Positions 26,738 through 34,682 of a stretch of 40,960 nt of DNA are shown here, piece after piece. The DNA lies in assembly GCA_003134595.1 (NCBI GenBank), contig PLBS01000113.1:18815-59774 (forward strand), in the 5' to 3' direction. Within the stretch, counting starts at the first letter, position 1; the number at the start of each line of letters is the position of its first letter. Below the pieces are notes generated by a model, which was not told where the DNA came from, did not search any database, and saw only the letters and a list, made by a program, of their open reading frames with translations. Source of the DNA: Gallionella sp. Its GTDB lineage: Bacteria > Pseudomonadota > Gammaproteobacteria > Burkholderiales > Gallionellaceae. The translations under genes were made by a program, and so were the position numbers.

Positions 26738-26842
26738 CTTCGACTACGCTCAGGACTAAAGGCCTTGTCGAACCATGATCGGATTAAACCTATAACAATC
26801 AATTGATGCTGCTAACCCTTCGACAAGCTCAGGGCGAACGGA
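26738..26842. repeat. CCCTTCGAC...CGAACGG repeat copies
   Basis: 26738-26760 and 26816-26842 carry CCCTTCGAC-ACGCTCAGG and CCCTTCGACAAGCTCAGGGC variants, facing a CCGTTCGTGGTG half at 26727. They belong to the same family as 4924-4950 and occupy the gene-free gap 26686-27094. Confidence 0.6.
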
Positions 26843-26943
26843 TGATTTAATCTGCGTTTCCTTAGCGAATTTTTTACCGCTCAGACCCCTGATAATCCGG
26901 GTTGAGTTTACAGGTATTGTTAACATGACACTATTGGAATGCG

Positions 26944-26999
26944 AATTAAAGGTGCCAGGTTCGAATTGTTTTTCTGCTTCCCAAAGATATCGGCCATGG
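26944..26999. repeat. AATTAAAGG-GCCAG dispersed repeat, copy 3
   Basis: AATTAAAGGTGCCAGGTTCG, then AATTGTTTTTCTGCTTCCCA and AAGATATCGGCC. It matches copies 1 and 2. Confidence 0.7.
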
Positions 27000-27103
27000 C
27001 ACATTTTGCTTGCTTTTGATTGGAAAGAAGAGTGAATAGGATTAATATCTACCGCTGCTATGATCTTTCGCGCCTACTCTTGATGATGATGAATTTTTGC
27101 ATT

Positions 27104-27201
27104 CCTGTTTCCCGGTACGCCATCTTTGCGCCCGCCGGCACGCCCCACGACGTGGTGGCACGAATCAACCCAGATGCGAAGCATACGGTGAGGCCTGAAT
27201 G
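27104..27201 (+). pseudogene. Relict C-terminal fragment of a Bug/TctC-type binding protein
   Basis: One frame reads PVSRYAIFAPAGTPHDVVAR then INPDA before running out at TGA 27200. The string FAPAGTPxDVVARIN is a hallmark of periplasmic tricarboxylate-binding (Bug/TctC) proteins. Only about 20 family residues remain, so it is a relict at the 5' edge of the AI-2E permease gene, whose ATG overlaps the stop codon. Confidence 0.45.
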
Positions 27202-28449
27202 AGCGCGCCGGAAGTCAGGCCGCCTGTGACTATCGCGCCGGGCAAGAGCATCGAGCCGGAGCAGGAAGTACAGTCGCGGCAAACGCGCGTGATCCGCATT
27301 GAAATCGCCCCGTGGACGATCTTTTCCATTGTGCTGGTCATCGCCGGACTGTGGATTTTCATGCGCCTGATGCCGGTTGTCCTGGTGCTCGTGGGGGCGC
27401 TGATGATCGTCGGCTCGCTCGGTCCGGCGGTGGATTGGCTGGAACATCGCGGCGTGCGCAGGGATGCGGGTATCGCCATTGTCTTCACCGTGCTGTTCGC
27501 GTCGACCGTGCTGATATTCGCGCTCACCATTCCGGCGCTGGTGAACCAGGTGAAGAGCCTGATCGGCATGGAGCCGGCGTTGCGCGAGCAGTTGGCGGAG
27601 CGGTTCGCCAGATATCCGCTCACGGAGAGCCTCGCGGACACGATGCGCAACGTGCAGTATGACGCGCTCATCAAGTCTTCCGCTACGTCGGTGCTGGCCT
27701 TTTTCACCATCGTGGTGGAGAGCATCGCCTACGGGTTCGGCGCGATTTTTCTCGCGCTGTACATGATGTTGGACCGCGACCGGCTGCGCGGAGCGCTGTT
27801 CGCGGTGGTGCCGCGCACGCACCATATCCGGCTGTCGCGCATCCTGGTCAATCTGAATACTATCGTCGGCGGCTATATCCGCGGTCAGGCAATCACCTGC
27901 GGCCTGATGTTTGCGTTCATGTTCATCCTGCTCACCGCGTGCGGTATCCCGAACGCCATGGTGATCGCGGTATTCGGCGGCGTGGCCGACGTGCTGCCGT
28001 ATATAGGCATCTTTCTCACCATGGCCCCCGCAGTTGCGGCCGCGCTCCCGCTCGGTGCGGTCATCACCCTGGTGGTTTTCCTGTTGATGCTCGCCTATGA
28101 GGAGTTCGAAAGCCGCGTGCTGGTCCCCATCGTCTACGGACGCGCGATGCGGCTACCGTCTTCAGTGGTACTTTTTTCCCTGATCGCGGGCGCCACGCTG
28201 TTCGGGATCATCGGTGCGCTGATCGCGCTGCCGGTCGCGGCCACGATCCTGATGCTCATCGACAAGCTGCGCGTCGAGCTGCCCGGCGAGACGGAGCAGG
28301 CCGGGGACACGGAGAACAGAAAAAAAGACGAGCACAGCGAGCGCGAATACACGCGCAGAACCGAAGGCATGCCGGCAGAAGAGGCATCGGCCATCGCGGT
28401 CGAAATGTCGGACGTCCGGAAAAAGGCGGAAGACGAGCCGTCGGGTTGA
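27199..28449 (+). CDS. AI-2E family transporter (PerM/YdiK-like permease)
   Basis: A 416-residue membrane protein with about eight hydrophobic segments. Visible family features are PWTIFSIVLVIAGLWIFMRL, a long central region with IRLSRILVNLNTIVGGYIRG, GGVADVLPYIGIFLTMAPAV and the C-terminal IIGALIALPVAATILMLIDK. The roughly 65-residue charged tail (EQAGDTENRKKDEHSERE) is cytoplasmic and longer than usual. The family contains AI-2 exporters and Na+/H+ antiporters, so the substrate is open. The ATG at 27199 overlaps the stop of the Bug relict. The N-terminal ~30 residues are polar. Confidence 0.88.
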   Translation: MSAPEVRPPVTIAPGKSIEPEQEVQSRQTRVIRIEIAPWTIFSIVLVIAGLWIFMRLMPVVLVLVGALMIVGSLGPAVDWLEHRGVRRDAGIAIVFTVLFASTVLIFALTIPALVNQVKSLIGMEPALREQLAERFARYPLTESLADTMRNVQYDALIKSSATSVLAFFTIVVESIAYGFGAIFLALYMMLDRDRLRGALFAVVPRTHHIRLSRILVNLNTIVGGYIRGQAITCGLMFAFMFILLTACGIPNAMVIAVFGGVADVLPYIGIFLTMAPAVAAALPLGAVITLVVFLLMLAYEEFESRVLVPIVYGRAMRLPSSVVLFSLIAGATLFGIIGALIALPVAATILMLIDKLRVELPGETEQAGDTENRKKDEHSEREYTRRTEGMPAEEASAIAVEMSDVRKKAEDEPSG

Positions 28450-28492
28450 TGGTGAAAATTCGGCGGGTTAGCTCAGACCACGGTTTTCTTTT

Positions 28493-28568
28493 AACCCCCT
28501 CTAACTCCCTCTTGTCAGGGGGAGAACATAGCGGCTCCTCCCCTGACAAGGGGAGGCTGGGAGGGGTT
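28493..28568. repeat. C/G-rich inverted repeat, copy 1
   Basis: AACCCCCTCTAACTCCCTCT, then TGTCAGGGG pairs with CCCCTGACAAGGGGAGGCTG, then GGAGGGGTT. The same type of element occurs at 32728-32814 and 40031-40105. It may terminate the permease gene and the convergent cytochrome operon. The rest of 28450-28717 holds a CGAACGG-family half site near 28650-28690 and no gene. Confidence 0.7.
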
Positions 28569-28717
28569 GGTTTTTCAGTCCTCTTTCACCCTGAACCACG
28601 CCGCATACAGTGCGGTCAACTCAAGACAGGCTTCGCGGCATAACCTGCCGTGTAGCCTGTCCTGAGCGCAGTTGAAGGACTCAACACGAACGGTCAATGG
28701 TGTTTTTCAACACCCTG

Positions 28718-29284
28718 CTAATCATCCCAGTCCGGATAATTCGGAATATTCACAGTATCCGCATCATAGACACCCTTCGCGGATTGAGTGTGGCACTTGT
28801 CACAGAAGCTCAGCGACTTCACACCCTTGTTGCCCTTGATCATTTTCTCGGGGATATCATGGTGCTTGCGGGAAATATAGCGCAGCTCGGTGATCCGCAG
28901 CGGAGCCGGGCCTTCCGCCGTGGCAACAGCGATCTTGCGCGACCGCTTATACCAGGATTTATCCGCTGCATTGTCCACCGCGTAATCATGAATGACCTTC
29001 AGGGTGTCATTGTCGAGCTCGGCATTTGCACCGAAATGTTTGCGCAACGCTTCGGCAGTCAGTAGCACTTCCCAGGACTTTGCCGGCAACAATCCGGGTT
29101 GATAGGCAAAATGACATCCCCCGCATTCGTCTTGATACTGCTTGTCGGTAACCGGCTTCACTCCTTTTTGACGACTAAAATTAACCGCCCAAAGCCAAAA
29201 GTTTTCTTCCGCCACGGCATAAGCGCTATTCAGCAGCAGCGCACCAGCCAGAAATGCGGCAACTTTAAATTTTTTTCTCATCAT
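28718..29284 (-). CDS. Diheme cytochrome c (DHC family), second paralogue
   Basis: A 188-residue periplasmic diheme cytochrome. A signal peptide (MMRKKFKVAAFLAGALLLNS, cleavage after YAVA) precedes heme motif CGGCH in DECGGCHFAYQPGLLPAKSW and CDKCH in SFCDKCHTQSAKG. It shares this layout, KHFGANAELD and PLRITELRY with the DHC gene at 30627-31136, so the two are paralogues within one operon. DHC proteins pass electrons to the oxygen-binding SHP cytochrome. It is the last of five genes, 9 bp after the HxxLG protein, with ribosome site GGAGTGGG. Confidence 0.92.
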   Translation of the reverse strand: MMRKKFKVAAFLAGALLLNSAYAVAEENFWLWAVNFSRQKGVKPVTDKQYQDECGGCHFAYQPGLLPAKSWEVLLTAEALRKHFGANAELDNDTLKVIHDYAVDNAADKSWYKRSRKIAVATAEGPAPLRITELRYISRKHHDIPEKMIKGNKGVKSLSFCDKCHTQSAKGVYDADTVNIPNYPDWDD

Positions 29285-29293
29285 CCCACTCCG

Positions 29294-29914
29294 TTACCAG
29301 TTCAATTTAATGGCGACACCCATGGCGACACCGCCTGCAATTCCCGCGCTCGAATGGCCGTGGCCCGGCGCTACCGACACAGCGTAAAGCATGGCCAGCG
29401 CACCGGCTGTTCCCAGCATCGCGTGCAGAATATCCGGGTCGGTAAAACCGTCTTCAAAATTGATGTCATCCCAGTGAAACAAGAGCCCGGTTGCCACCGT
29501 GGCAGCCGCCATCGCTGCCGTCGCACGTCCGAGCGATTGGTGAGTGCCCGAGGTCTGCGGCTTGGTGTTCCGTTCGGTATCCGGTGTAGTCATCACCGTC
29601 AAGCCGAGCAAGGCCAGCGTTCCCAAGCCCAGATATTGATGCGCCTTGCTGGTGGTGAACAACGGCGGCTTAAATTCCGCCGCAGGGGTTACAGGCGCGG
29701 TGATTGCGGAAGTGGCGCCCGCCTGTCCCTGGACGGCATCAGCCTCATTCGCTGCCAGCAGGTAGGACTGAGATTTTAATAATTGGAAATTATTGGTATA
29801 AAAACTTGCAGCCGTCGGCAATGCAAGATTCACCACGGTATCGTCTGCGTACGCCATTCCCGATAAAGCCATCAGGCAGATACAGACAAAAATATTTCTA
29901 ACTTTAAAACTCAT
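29294..29914 (-). CDS. Membrane protein with three HxxLG motifs, possible b-type cytochrome
   Basis: A 206-residue protein with a signal peptide (MSFKVRNIFVCICLMALSGM, then AYA), a ~70-residue periplasmic part, and three to four hydrophobic segments. HQYLGLGTLALLG, HQSLGRATAAMAA and HAMLGTAGALAML each begin a membrane segment with HxxLG, and FHWDD adds a further His. Repeated HxxLG at helix starts is how eukaryotic-type b561 proteins place heme ligands, so heme binding is plausible but not proven. It is the fourth gene of the cytochrome operon, with AAGGAG before its ATG. I know no name for this family. Confidence 0.75.
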   Translation of the reverse strand: MSFKVRNIFVCICLMALSGMAYADDTVVNLALPTAASFYTNNFQLLKSQSYLLAANEADAVQGQAGATSAITAPVTPAAEFKPPLFTTSKAHQYLGLGTLALLGLTVMTTPDTERNTKPQTSGTHQSLGRATAAMAAATVATGLLFHWDDINFEDGFTDPDILHAMLGTAGALAMLYAVSVAPGHGHSSAGIAGGVAMGVAIKLNW

Positions 29915-29966
29915 TCATCACTCCTTTAACAAACAGCTTACCCGTTGGCATTTCATGCACCGGTCT

Positions 29967-30614
29967 TCACCCAAGCGGTTTCCGGACATAGGCGAACCAG
30001 AATACGACAACAGCGACTACCATCAACACACCCAGCCAGTTATAAGCGCGCTGGATACCTTCCTCCGACCAGGCGGATACTAAAGACTTTTGTCCGGGCA
30101 CCCGTTTTAAACCGGTGATCATGGTGCGCACCAGATTTTCACGATGCAGGATGCTGCTCATCACCACGCCGATGAGGTGCAGCAATATCACACCCAGCAT
30201 GACATTGGTCGCAACACCATGCATATCAACCACGACATCGCTTGCGTCATCCTGAAGCGCGGCCACTCCAGTCAGACAAATAAAAATGCCAAGTGACAAT
30301 AGCAACCAAATCGCCACGCTTCCCACCGGGGTGTGCCCCAGATAATGCATGGGCTTGCGTTTGAGCATCGTTAGCAGATAAACGACGATCTCGCGGGGGT
30401 TGAACAGGAACGAGCGAAACCGCGCATAGCGTGTGCCGATAAAACCCCACAGCAATCTGAATATGAGCAAGCCCAGCAGGATGTAACCAAGTGCCACATG
30501 ATAATTGCGCAAACGTTCTGAAAATGCCGTCAGATATGCCGCGCCGAAAGACAACACCTGTAGCCAGTGAAAAACCCGCGTCGGCATGTCCCAAACCATA
30601 ATACGTCGAATCAT
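29967..30614 (-). CDS. Cytochrome b561-family membrane protein
   Basis: A 215-residue integral membrane cytochrome b of the Ni,Fe-hydrogenase-B/b561 type. The start VWDMPTRVFHWLQVLSFGAA is the family's first helix with a heme-ligand His. A second His pair (NYHVALGYILLGLLIFRLLW; DMHGVATNVMLGVILLHLIG) lies in later helices, and a C-terminal helix ends at VVFWFAYVRKPLG. It likely takes electrons from quinol and passes them to the DHC/SHP cytochromes. The 19-nt stretch 30086-30104, encoding RVPGQKS near the C-terminus, is identical to part of the REP pair at 20856-20874. Confidence 0.92.
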   Translation of the reverse strand: MIRRIMVWDMPTRVFHWLQVLSFGAAYLTAFSERLRNYHVALGYILLGLLIFRLLWGFIGTRYARFRSFLFNPREIVVYLLTMLKRKPMHYLGHTPVGSVAIWLLLSLGIFICLTGVAALQDDASDVVVDMHGVATNVMLGVILLHLIGVVMSSILHRENLVRTMITGLKRVPGQKSLVSAWSEEGIQRAYNWLGVLMVVAVVVFWFAYVRKPLG

Positions 30615-30626
30615 GATGTACTCTTC

Positions 30627-31136
30627 CTACTTGGGTATTTTTACATCGTCTTCGTTGAAATCGCCGCTCTCCGCCTTGGTATGGCAAGCCCCGCAATTGG
30701 CCGGACTCTTGACCTTTGGGTTTTTCCAGACGCGCGCTGCCACTTCACTGTGTTCGGACTTGAACGAACGGGTTTCGGTGATGCGCAGCAGCGGTTTACC
30801 CGATACTTCATGCATTTTTGTACTGGCATTTTTTTCCAGAAAAGCCGTTATTTCATTGGCGGTTGCGGCATCCAAACCGGCATTGCTGCCAAAGTGCTTG
30901 TCCAGCCCTGACATGATCGCGCGCCATGATTCGGCGGGAAGAAAACGCGGCGGATAGGCAAAATGACAAGCGCCGCATTCGGCCAGCCATTTTGCATTGC
31001 TGACCGTTGGCCCCTGCCCCTCGTCTTCGTCGTCATCGGCGCGGGCATCAGAAATATGTGCAACAGACATCGTGGCACCCATCACCAACACGACAACAGC
31101 GAACATCCGGGTGAAATTTTTAACATTGAACAACAT
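30627..31136 (-). CDS. Diheme cytochrome c (DHC family), first paralogue
   Basis: A 169-residue periplasmic diheme cytochrome with a signal peptide cleaved near ARA-DD, an acidic stretch (DDDEDEGQG), heme motif CGACH in AECGACHFAYPPRFLPAESW and a second CGACH in NCGACHTKAESG. It is homologous to the protein at 28718-29284 but shorter in the middle. AGGAG precedes the ATG; it starts 9 bp after the SHP-like gene stops and ends 12 bp before the cytochrome b gene. DHC is the physiological reductant of SHP in known SHP/DHC/cytochrome b clusters. Confidence 0.93.
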   Translation of the reverse strand: MLFNVKNFTRMFAVVVLVMGATMSVAHISDARADDDEDEGQGPTVSNAKWLAECGACHFAYPPRFLPAESWRAIMSGLDKHFGSNAGLDAATANEITAFLEKNASTKMHEVSGKPLLRITETRSFKSEHSEVAARVWKNPKVKSPANCGACHTKAESGDFNEDDVKIPK

Positions 31137-31145
31137 GACAGTCTC

Positions 31146-31562
31146 CTATTTTTTTACGGTTAGCAGGTAAGCGAGCACGTCGCCCTTTTCCTGCGCTGTG
31201 CATTCCCGATCAAGCACATCGTTGCAATTGCGCTTGAACCATTTCTCCACCTTTTTCATGTCGGTGAATCGTTCCTCATTGGCGGCCGGAGCAAGCGGCT
31301 TGATGATCTTGTCGGTCTCGGAATGTTTGCCCTGCGCGGCAGGATTGTCGGTATGGCAAGTGGAACAACTTAAATCGTGGTTATGCTTGGTCTTGAAGAA
31401 TTTTTCCCCGCGCGCGGCCGAGAATTCCTGAAAACCCGGCGTGGCCGACGCCTCGGCTTTTATAGCAGCCAGCACCTCGACGGGTGTTTCCGCGAACGCC
31501 GAATTCGCCGTCAGCCCGGCGGTCGTAACAACCAAACCAAATGCAAAAAATACGCGCAACAT
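31146..31562 (-). CDS. SHP-like cytochrome c (DUF1924)
   Basis: A 138-residue periplasmic monoheme cytochrome. The signal peptide ends near AFA-ETP. The heme motif is CSTCH (66-70), and the C-terminal part WFKRNCNDVLDRECTAQEKG holds an Asn (112 or 114) and two Cys (113, 121), as in Sphaeroides heme protein, where an Asn is the sixth heme ligand and leaves on O2 or NO binding. First gene of the operon, ribosome site AGGAGG at 6 nt. It is followed by DHC and cytochrome b561, which is the known SHP gene context. The exact Asn ligand is inferred. Confidence 0.9.
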   Translation of the reverse strand: MLRVFFAFGLVVTTAGLTANSAFAETPVEVLAAIKAEASATPGFQEFSAARGEKFFKTKHNHDLSCSTCHTDNPAAQGKHSETDKIIKPLAPAANEERFTDMKKVEKWFKRNCNDVLDRECTAQEKGDVLAYLLTVKK

Positions 31563-31653
31563 CCATGTCCTCCTGATAATTGAAGTGCCGTTGAGTAGTT
31601 TACAAGATAGAAGTTCAACCTTGAATATTAATTACAATTATTTACAAGGCCGG

Positions 31654-31681
31654 TTGAGCTTCACATTGCCAATGGTAGAAT
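31654..31681 (+). promoter_or_regulatory. Possible sigma-70 promoter of hrcA
   Basis: TTGAGC (31654-31659) and TAGAAT (31676-31681) are spaced by 16 nt. Transcription would begin at about the hrcA ATG (31689), giving a leaderless mRNA. No CIRCE repeat is seen in this 126-bp divergent gap. Confidence 0.4.
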
Positions 31682-31688
31682 CCCTTCC

Positions 31689-32708
31689 ATGCTCAACGAC
31701 CGCGCACAAATCCTGCTCAAGACCCTGGTGGAACGCTATATCAGCGAAGGCCAGCCGGTCGGTTCGCGCGCGCTGCTTCAGTATTCCGGCCTGGAAGTCA
31801 GCTCGGCGACTATCCGCAACGTGATGTCCGAACTGGAAGACATCGGCCTGGTGAGCAGCCCGCACACCTCGGCAGGCCGCATTCCGACCGGCTTGGCGTA
31901 CCGTTTATTCATCGACACCATGCTCGTCACCAAGCCGCCGGACAGCCTGCGCGTGCAGCAGATGGAAAATAAGCTGCAGCCGGACAATCCGTCGCGGCTG
32001 ATCGCACAAGCCTCGAACATCCTCTCCGAACTGACGCACTTCACCGGCGTGGTCGCCACGGTAAAACGCAGCGCGATCACCATGCGCCAGATCGAATTTT
32101 TGCGCTTGGGCGAAAAGCGCGTGCTGCTGATCATCGTGATGCCGGACGGCGAAGTGGAGAATCGCGTGCTGTCGCTGGAGCGCGATTACCCCCAATCGCA
32201 ACTCACCGAGGCCGGCAACTTCCTCAACCAGAATTACATCGGCTGCAGCTTCTCGCAGATCCGCGACCGGCTGCGCGGCGATCTACAGCAATTGCATCAG
32301 GATATGAGCGCGCTGATGACAGCGGCACTGGCCGCGGGCGATGCGGCGCAGGCGAAACAATCCGAAGATTACGTCATCAGCGGCGAACACAATCTGCTGC
32401 ATGTCTCAGACCTGTCCACCGACATGAACCGCTTGCGCGGCCTGTTCAACTTGTTCGAACAAAAAACCGAACTGCTGCAACTGCTGGATGCCGGCCGCCG
32501 GGGACAAGGCATTCATATTTTTGTCGGTAGCGAATCCGGGCTGGCCTCGCTGGACGAATGCAGCGTCATCACCGCGCCCTACTCTGCCGACGGACAAGTG
32601 GTCGGCACACTCGCCGTGGTCGGCCCGAAACGCATGGACTATGAGCGTGTCATTCCTATCGTGAACATAACCGCGCGATTGCTGGGCAATGCGCTTTCAC
32701 AAAATTGA
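31689..32708 (+). CDS. hrcA: Heat-inducible transcription repressor HrcA
   Basis: A 339-residue HrcA, the repressor of groESL/dnaK-type operons at CIRCE elements. The start MLNDRAQILLKTLVERYISE is the family start, followed by the winged helix-turn-helix (SSATIRNVMSELEDIGLVSS) and the HTSAGRIPT motif. The C-terminal GAF-like domain ends with VTAPYS..GQVVGTLAVVGP-type sequence (seen as ITAPYSADGQVVGTLAVVGP). The length is normal. It is divergent from the SHP-like cytochrome gene. No groES/groEL or grpE lies in the window. Confidence 0.97.
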   Translation: MLNDRAQILLKTLVERYISEGQPVGSRALLQYSGLEVSSATIRNVMSELEDIGLVSSPHTSAGRIPTGLAYRLFIDTMLVTKPPDSLRVQQMENKLQPDNPSRLIAQASNILSELTHFTGVVATVKRSAITMRQIEFLRLGEKRVLLIIVMPDGEVENRVLSLERDYPQSQLTEAGNFLNQNYIGCSFSQIRDRLRGDLQQLHQDMSALMTAALAAGDAAQAKQSEDYVISGEHNLLHVSDLSTDMNRLRGLFNLFEQKTELLQLLDAGRRGQGIHIFVGSESGLASLDECSVITAPYSADGQVVGTLAVVGPKRMDYERVIPIVNITARLLGNALSQN

Positions 32709-32727
32709 ATGGTAAGAACTTTCAACG

Positions 32728-32814
32728 TTTTCACCCCCACCCTAGCCCTCCCCCTCAAAGGGGAGGGAATCGGCTCCTTTCCCCTTGAGGGGGAAGGTTG
32801 GGATGGGGGTGAAA
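32728..32814. repeat. C/G-rich inverted repeat, copy 2
   Basis: TTTCACCCCCACCCTAGCCC with CTCCCCCTCAAAGG pairs with CCTTGAGGGGGAAGG and TTGGGATGGGGGTGAAA. It fills most of the hrcA-hemH gap and probably folds as a long hairpin. It is the same class as 28493-28568 and 40031-40105. Confidence 0.75.
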
Positions 32815-32894
32815 GCCCTGATGACTCACCAAGGCAAATTACGCGAGCGCTCTAATGGATAATCTGATTTCAATATCACTCGGAATATTTTCAA

Positions 32895-33983
32895 ATGACC
32901 TATAAAACCGAACCCACTTATACCCATGGCACACCCGTCAAGACCGGCATTCTGCTGATCAACCTCGGCACACCCGATGCGCCCACGGCCCAGGCTGTGC
33001 GTCCTTATCTGGAAGAATTCCTGAGCGACCCGCGCGTCGTGGAAATCCCGAAAGCGGTGTGGTGGCTGATCCTGAACGGCATCATCCTCAACACGCGCCC
33101 GAAGAAATCCGCCGCAAAATATGCCACAGTGTGGTTACCGGAAGGTTCGCCATTGCGCGTTCATACCGCGAAACAAACTGTGCTGCTGCAAGGCTTTCTC
33201 GGCGAGCGCACCAAGGCGCCGTTCGTGGTGGACTACGCGATGCGCTACGGCAGTCCCTCCATCCCCAGCGTGCTGCGCAAGCTCAAGGAACAAAACTGCC
33301 AGCGCATTCTGGTCGTGCCGATGTATCCGCAATATGCCGCAAGCAGCACCGCCACAGCCTTCGACATCGTGTTCGCCGAACTGCAACAAATGCGCAACAC
33401 CCCCGCGCTGCGCACCATCAAGAACTTTCACGATAATCCCGGCTACATCAAGGCACTGGCGAACAACATCAACGACTACTGGATGAAAAACGGCCGCCCG
33501 GAAAAATTGCTGATGAGCTTCCACGGCCTGCCACAATTCTCATTGGACAAAGGCGATCCCTACCACTGCGAATGCCACAAGACCGGACGCTTGCTGGCGC
33601 AGGAACTCGGCTTGAAGCCCGAACAATACTTCCTCAGCTTCCAGTCGCGTTTCGGCAAAGCGGAATGGCTCAAGCCCTACACCACGGCCACGCTTAAGGA
33701 GCTGGGTAAACAAAAGACCAAACGCATCGATGTAGTCTGCCCCGGCTTCGTCGCCGACTGCCTGGAAACGCTGGAAGAGATCGCGATGGAAGGCAAGGAA
33801 GATTTCCAACACGCGGGCGGCGGCGAATACCACTACATCCCCTGCCTCAACGAACGCGACGACTGGATGCACGCGCTGACCGATCTGGTGATGGATAATT
33901 TGCACGGCTGGCTGAACGAGCCGAGTGCTGCGGAGCTGGAACAAGGCAGGTTGCGCGCGCTGGCGATGGGGGCGAAGAAGTAA
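32895..33983 (+). CDS. hemH: Ferrochelatase
   Basis: A 362-residue ferrochelatase, which inserts Fe2+ into protoporphyrin IX in the last step of heme synthesis. Visible are [20 protein letters not shown], the SPLR segment ([15 protein letters not shown]), [20 protein letters not shown], and the active-site His in [36 protein letters not shown] and [20 protein letters not shown] complete the fold. Position next to hrcA is common in betaproteobacteria. Start chosen as the family-like [20 protein letters not shown]. Confidence 0.97.
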   Translation: MTYKTEPTYTHGTPVKTGILLINLGTPDAPTAQAVRPYLEEFLSDPRVVEIPKAVWWLILNGIILNTRPKKSAAKYATVWLPEGSPLRVHTAKQTVLLQGFLGERTKAPFVVDYAMRYGSPSIPSVLRKLKEQNCQRILVVPMYPQYAASSTATAFDIVFAELQQMRNTPALRTIKNFHDNPGYIKALANNINDYWMKNGRPEKLLMSFHGLPQFSLDKGDPYHCECHKTGRLLAQELGLKPEQYFLSFQSRFGKAEWLKPYTTATLKELGKQKTKRIDVVCPGFVADCLETLEEIAMEGKEDFQHAGGGEYHYIPCLNERDDWMHALTDLVMDNLHGWLNEPSAAELEQGRLRALAMGAKK

Positions 33984-33987
33984 CTCT

Positions 33988-34614
33988 ATGGAAATAAAAC
34001 GTGTCGGTATCGTATTGTTTGAGAACATCGAGGTTCTCGATTTTTGCGGCCCCTTTGAAGTCTTCTCCGTCACCCGCCTCAATGAGGAAAGAAGACAGGA
34101 AGAACCGTCGCCATTTGAAGTGCTGTTGATCGCAGAAAAAGAAGGCCCCGTGCTTACAACGGGAGGTATGCAAGTTATTCCAAACCACACTTTTGAGAGC
34201 TGCCCAAAGTTAGATATTCTTGTTGTTCCCGGTGGTTGGGGTACTCGCAAAGAACTCAAAAACCCAGCAATGCTCAATTGGTTGCGTGATCGCGCCGCTG
34301 AGGTCGAAACCCTGACATCGGTTTGTACTGGCTCAATGCTTCTCGGGTTTGCTGGCTTACTTGAAGGGTGTCATGCAACAACCCACTGGCGCTCGCTCGA
34401 TTGGATGCGTGAATCGTTTCCATCAGTAACAGTTGAGTATGACAAGCATGTAGTCGAAGATGGGAGGATATTCACCTCCGCAGGAATTTCTGCTGGCATC
34501 GATATGGCGCTCAAGGTTGTTGCTCGCTATTGTGGTGAAACCATTGCACGAAGTACTGCCAAGCACATGGAATATCTATACCCTGACAATAATGCTCGCA
34601 GAATTCAACTCTAA
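33988..34614 (+). CDS. DJ-1/PfpI family protein (glutamine amidotransferase-like)
   Basis: A 208-residue protein of the DJ-1/PfpI superfamily. The start MEIKRVGIVLFENIEVLDFC is that of the isonitrile-hydratase/AraC-associated branch. The nucleophile elbow is LTSVCTGSMLLGFAGLLEGC with Cys113, followed by ATTHW with the partner His. The ATG at 33988 is 4 bp after the hemH stop; the frame extension back into hemH is not used. Members include isonitrile hydratase and glyoxalase III-like enzymes, so no single reaction is claimed. Base composition is lower in GC than hemH, suggesting a separate origin. Confidence 0.88.
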   Translation: MEIKRVGIVLFENIEVLDFCGPFEVFSVTRLNEERRQEEPSPFEVLLIAEKEGPVLTTGGMQVIPNHTFESCPKLDILVVPGGWGTRKELKNPAMLNWLRDRAAEVETLTSVCTGSMLLGFAGLLEGCHATTHWRSLDWMRESFPSVTVEYDKHVVEDGRIFTSAGISAGIDMALKVVARYCGETIARSTAKHMEYLYPDNNARRIQL

Positions 34615-34682
34615 GCCAAACAAATCATTCAACCGGGGCAGAGCAATAGTCCGCATAGTTACTGTTATCTCTGTCAACAACC

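Noticed and set aside
27058-27825. 255-codon His/Arg-rich frame antisense to the AI-2E permease
   Set aside because: Composition is that of a shadow frame and the permease is well supported.
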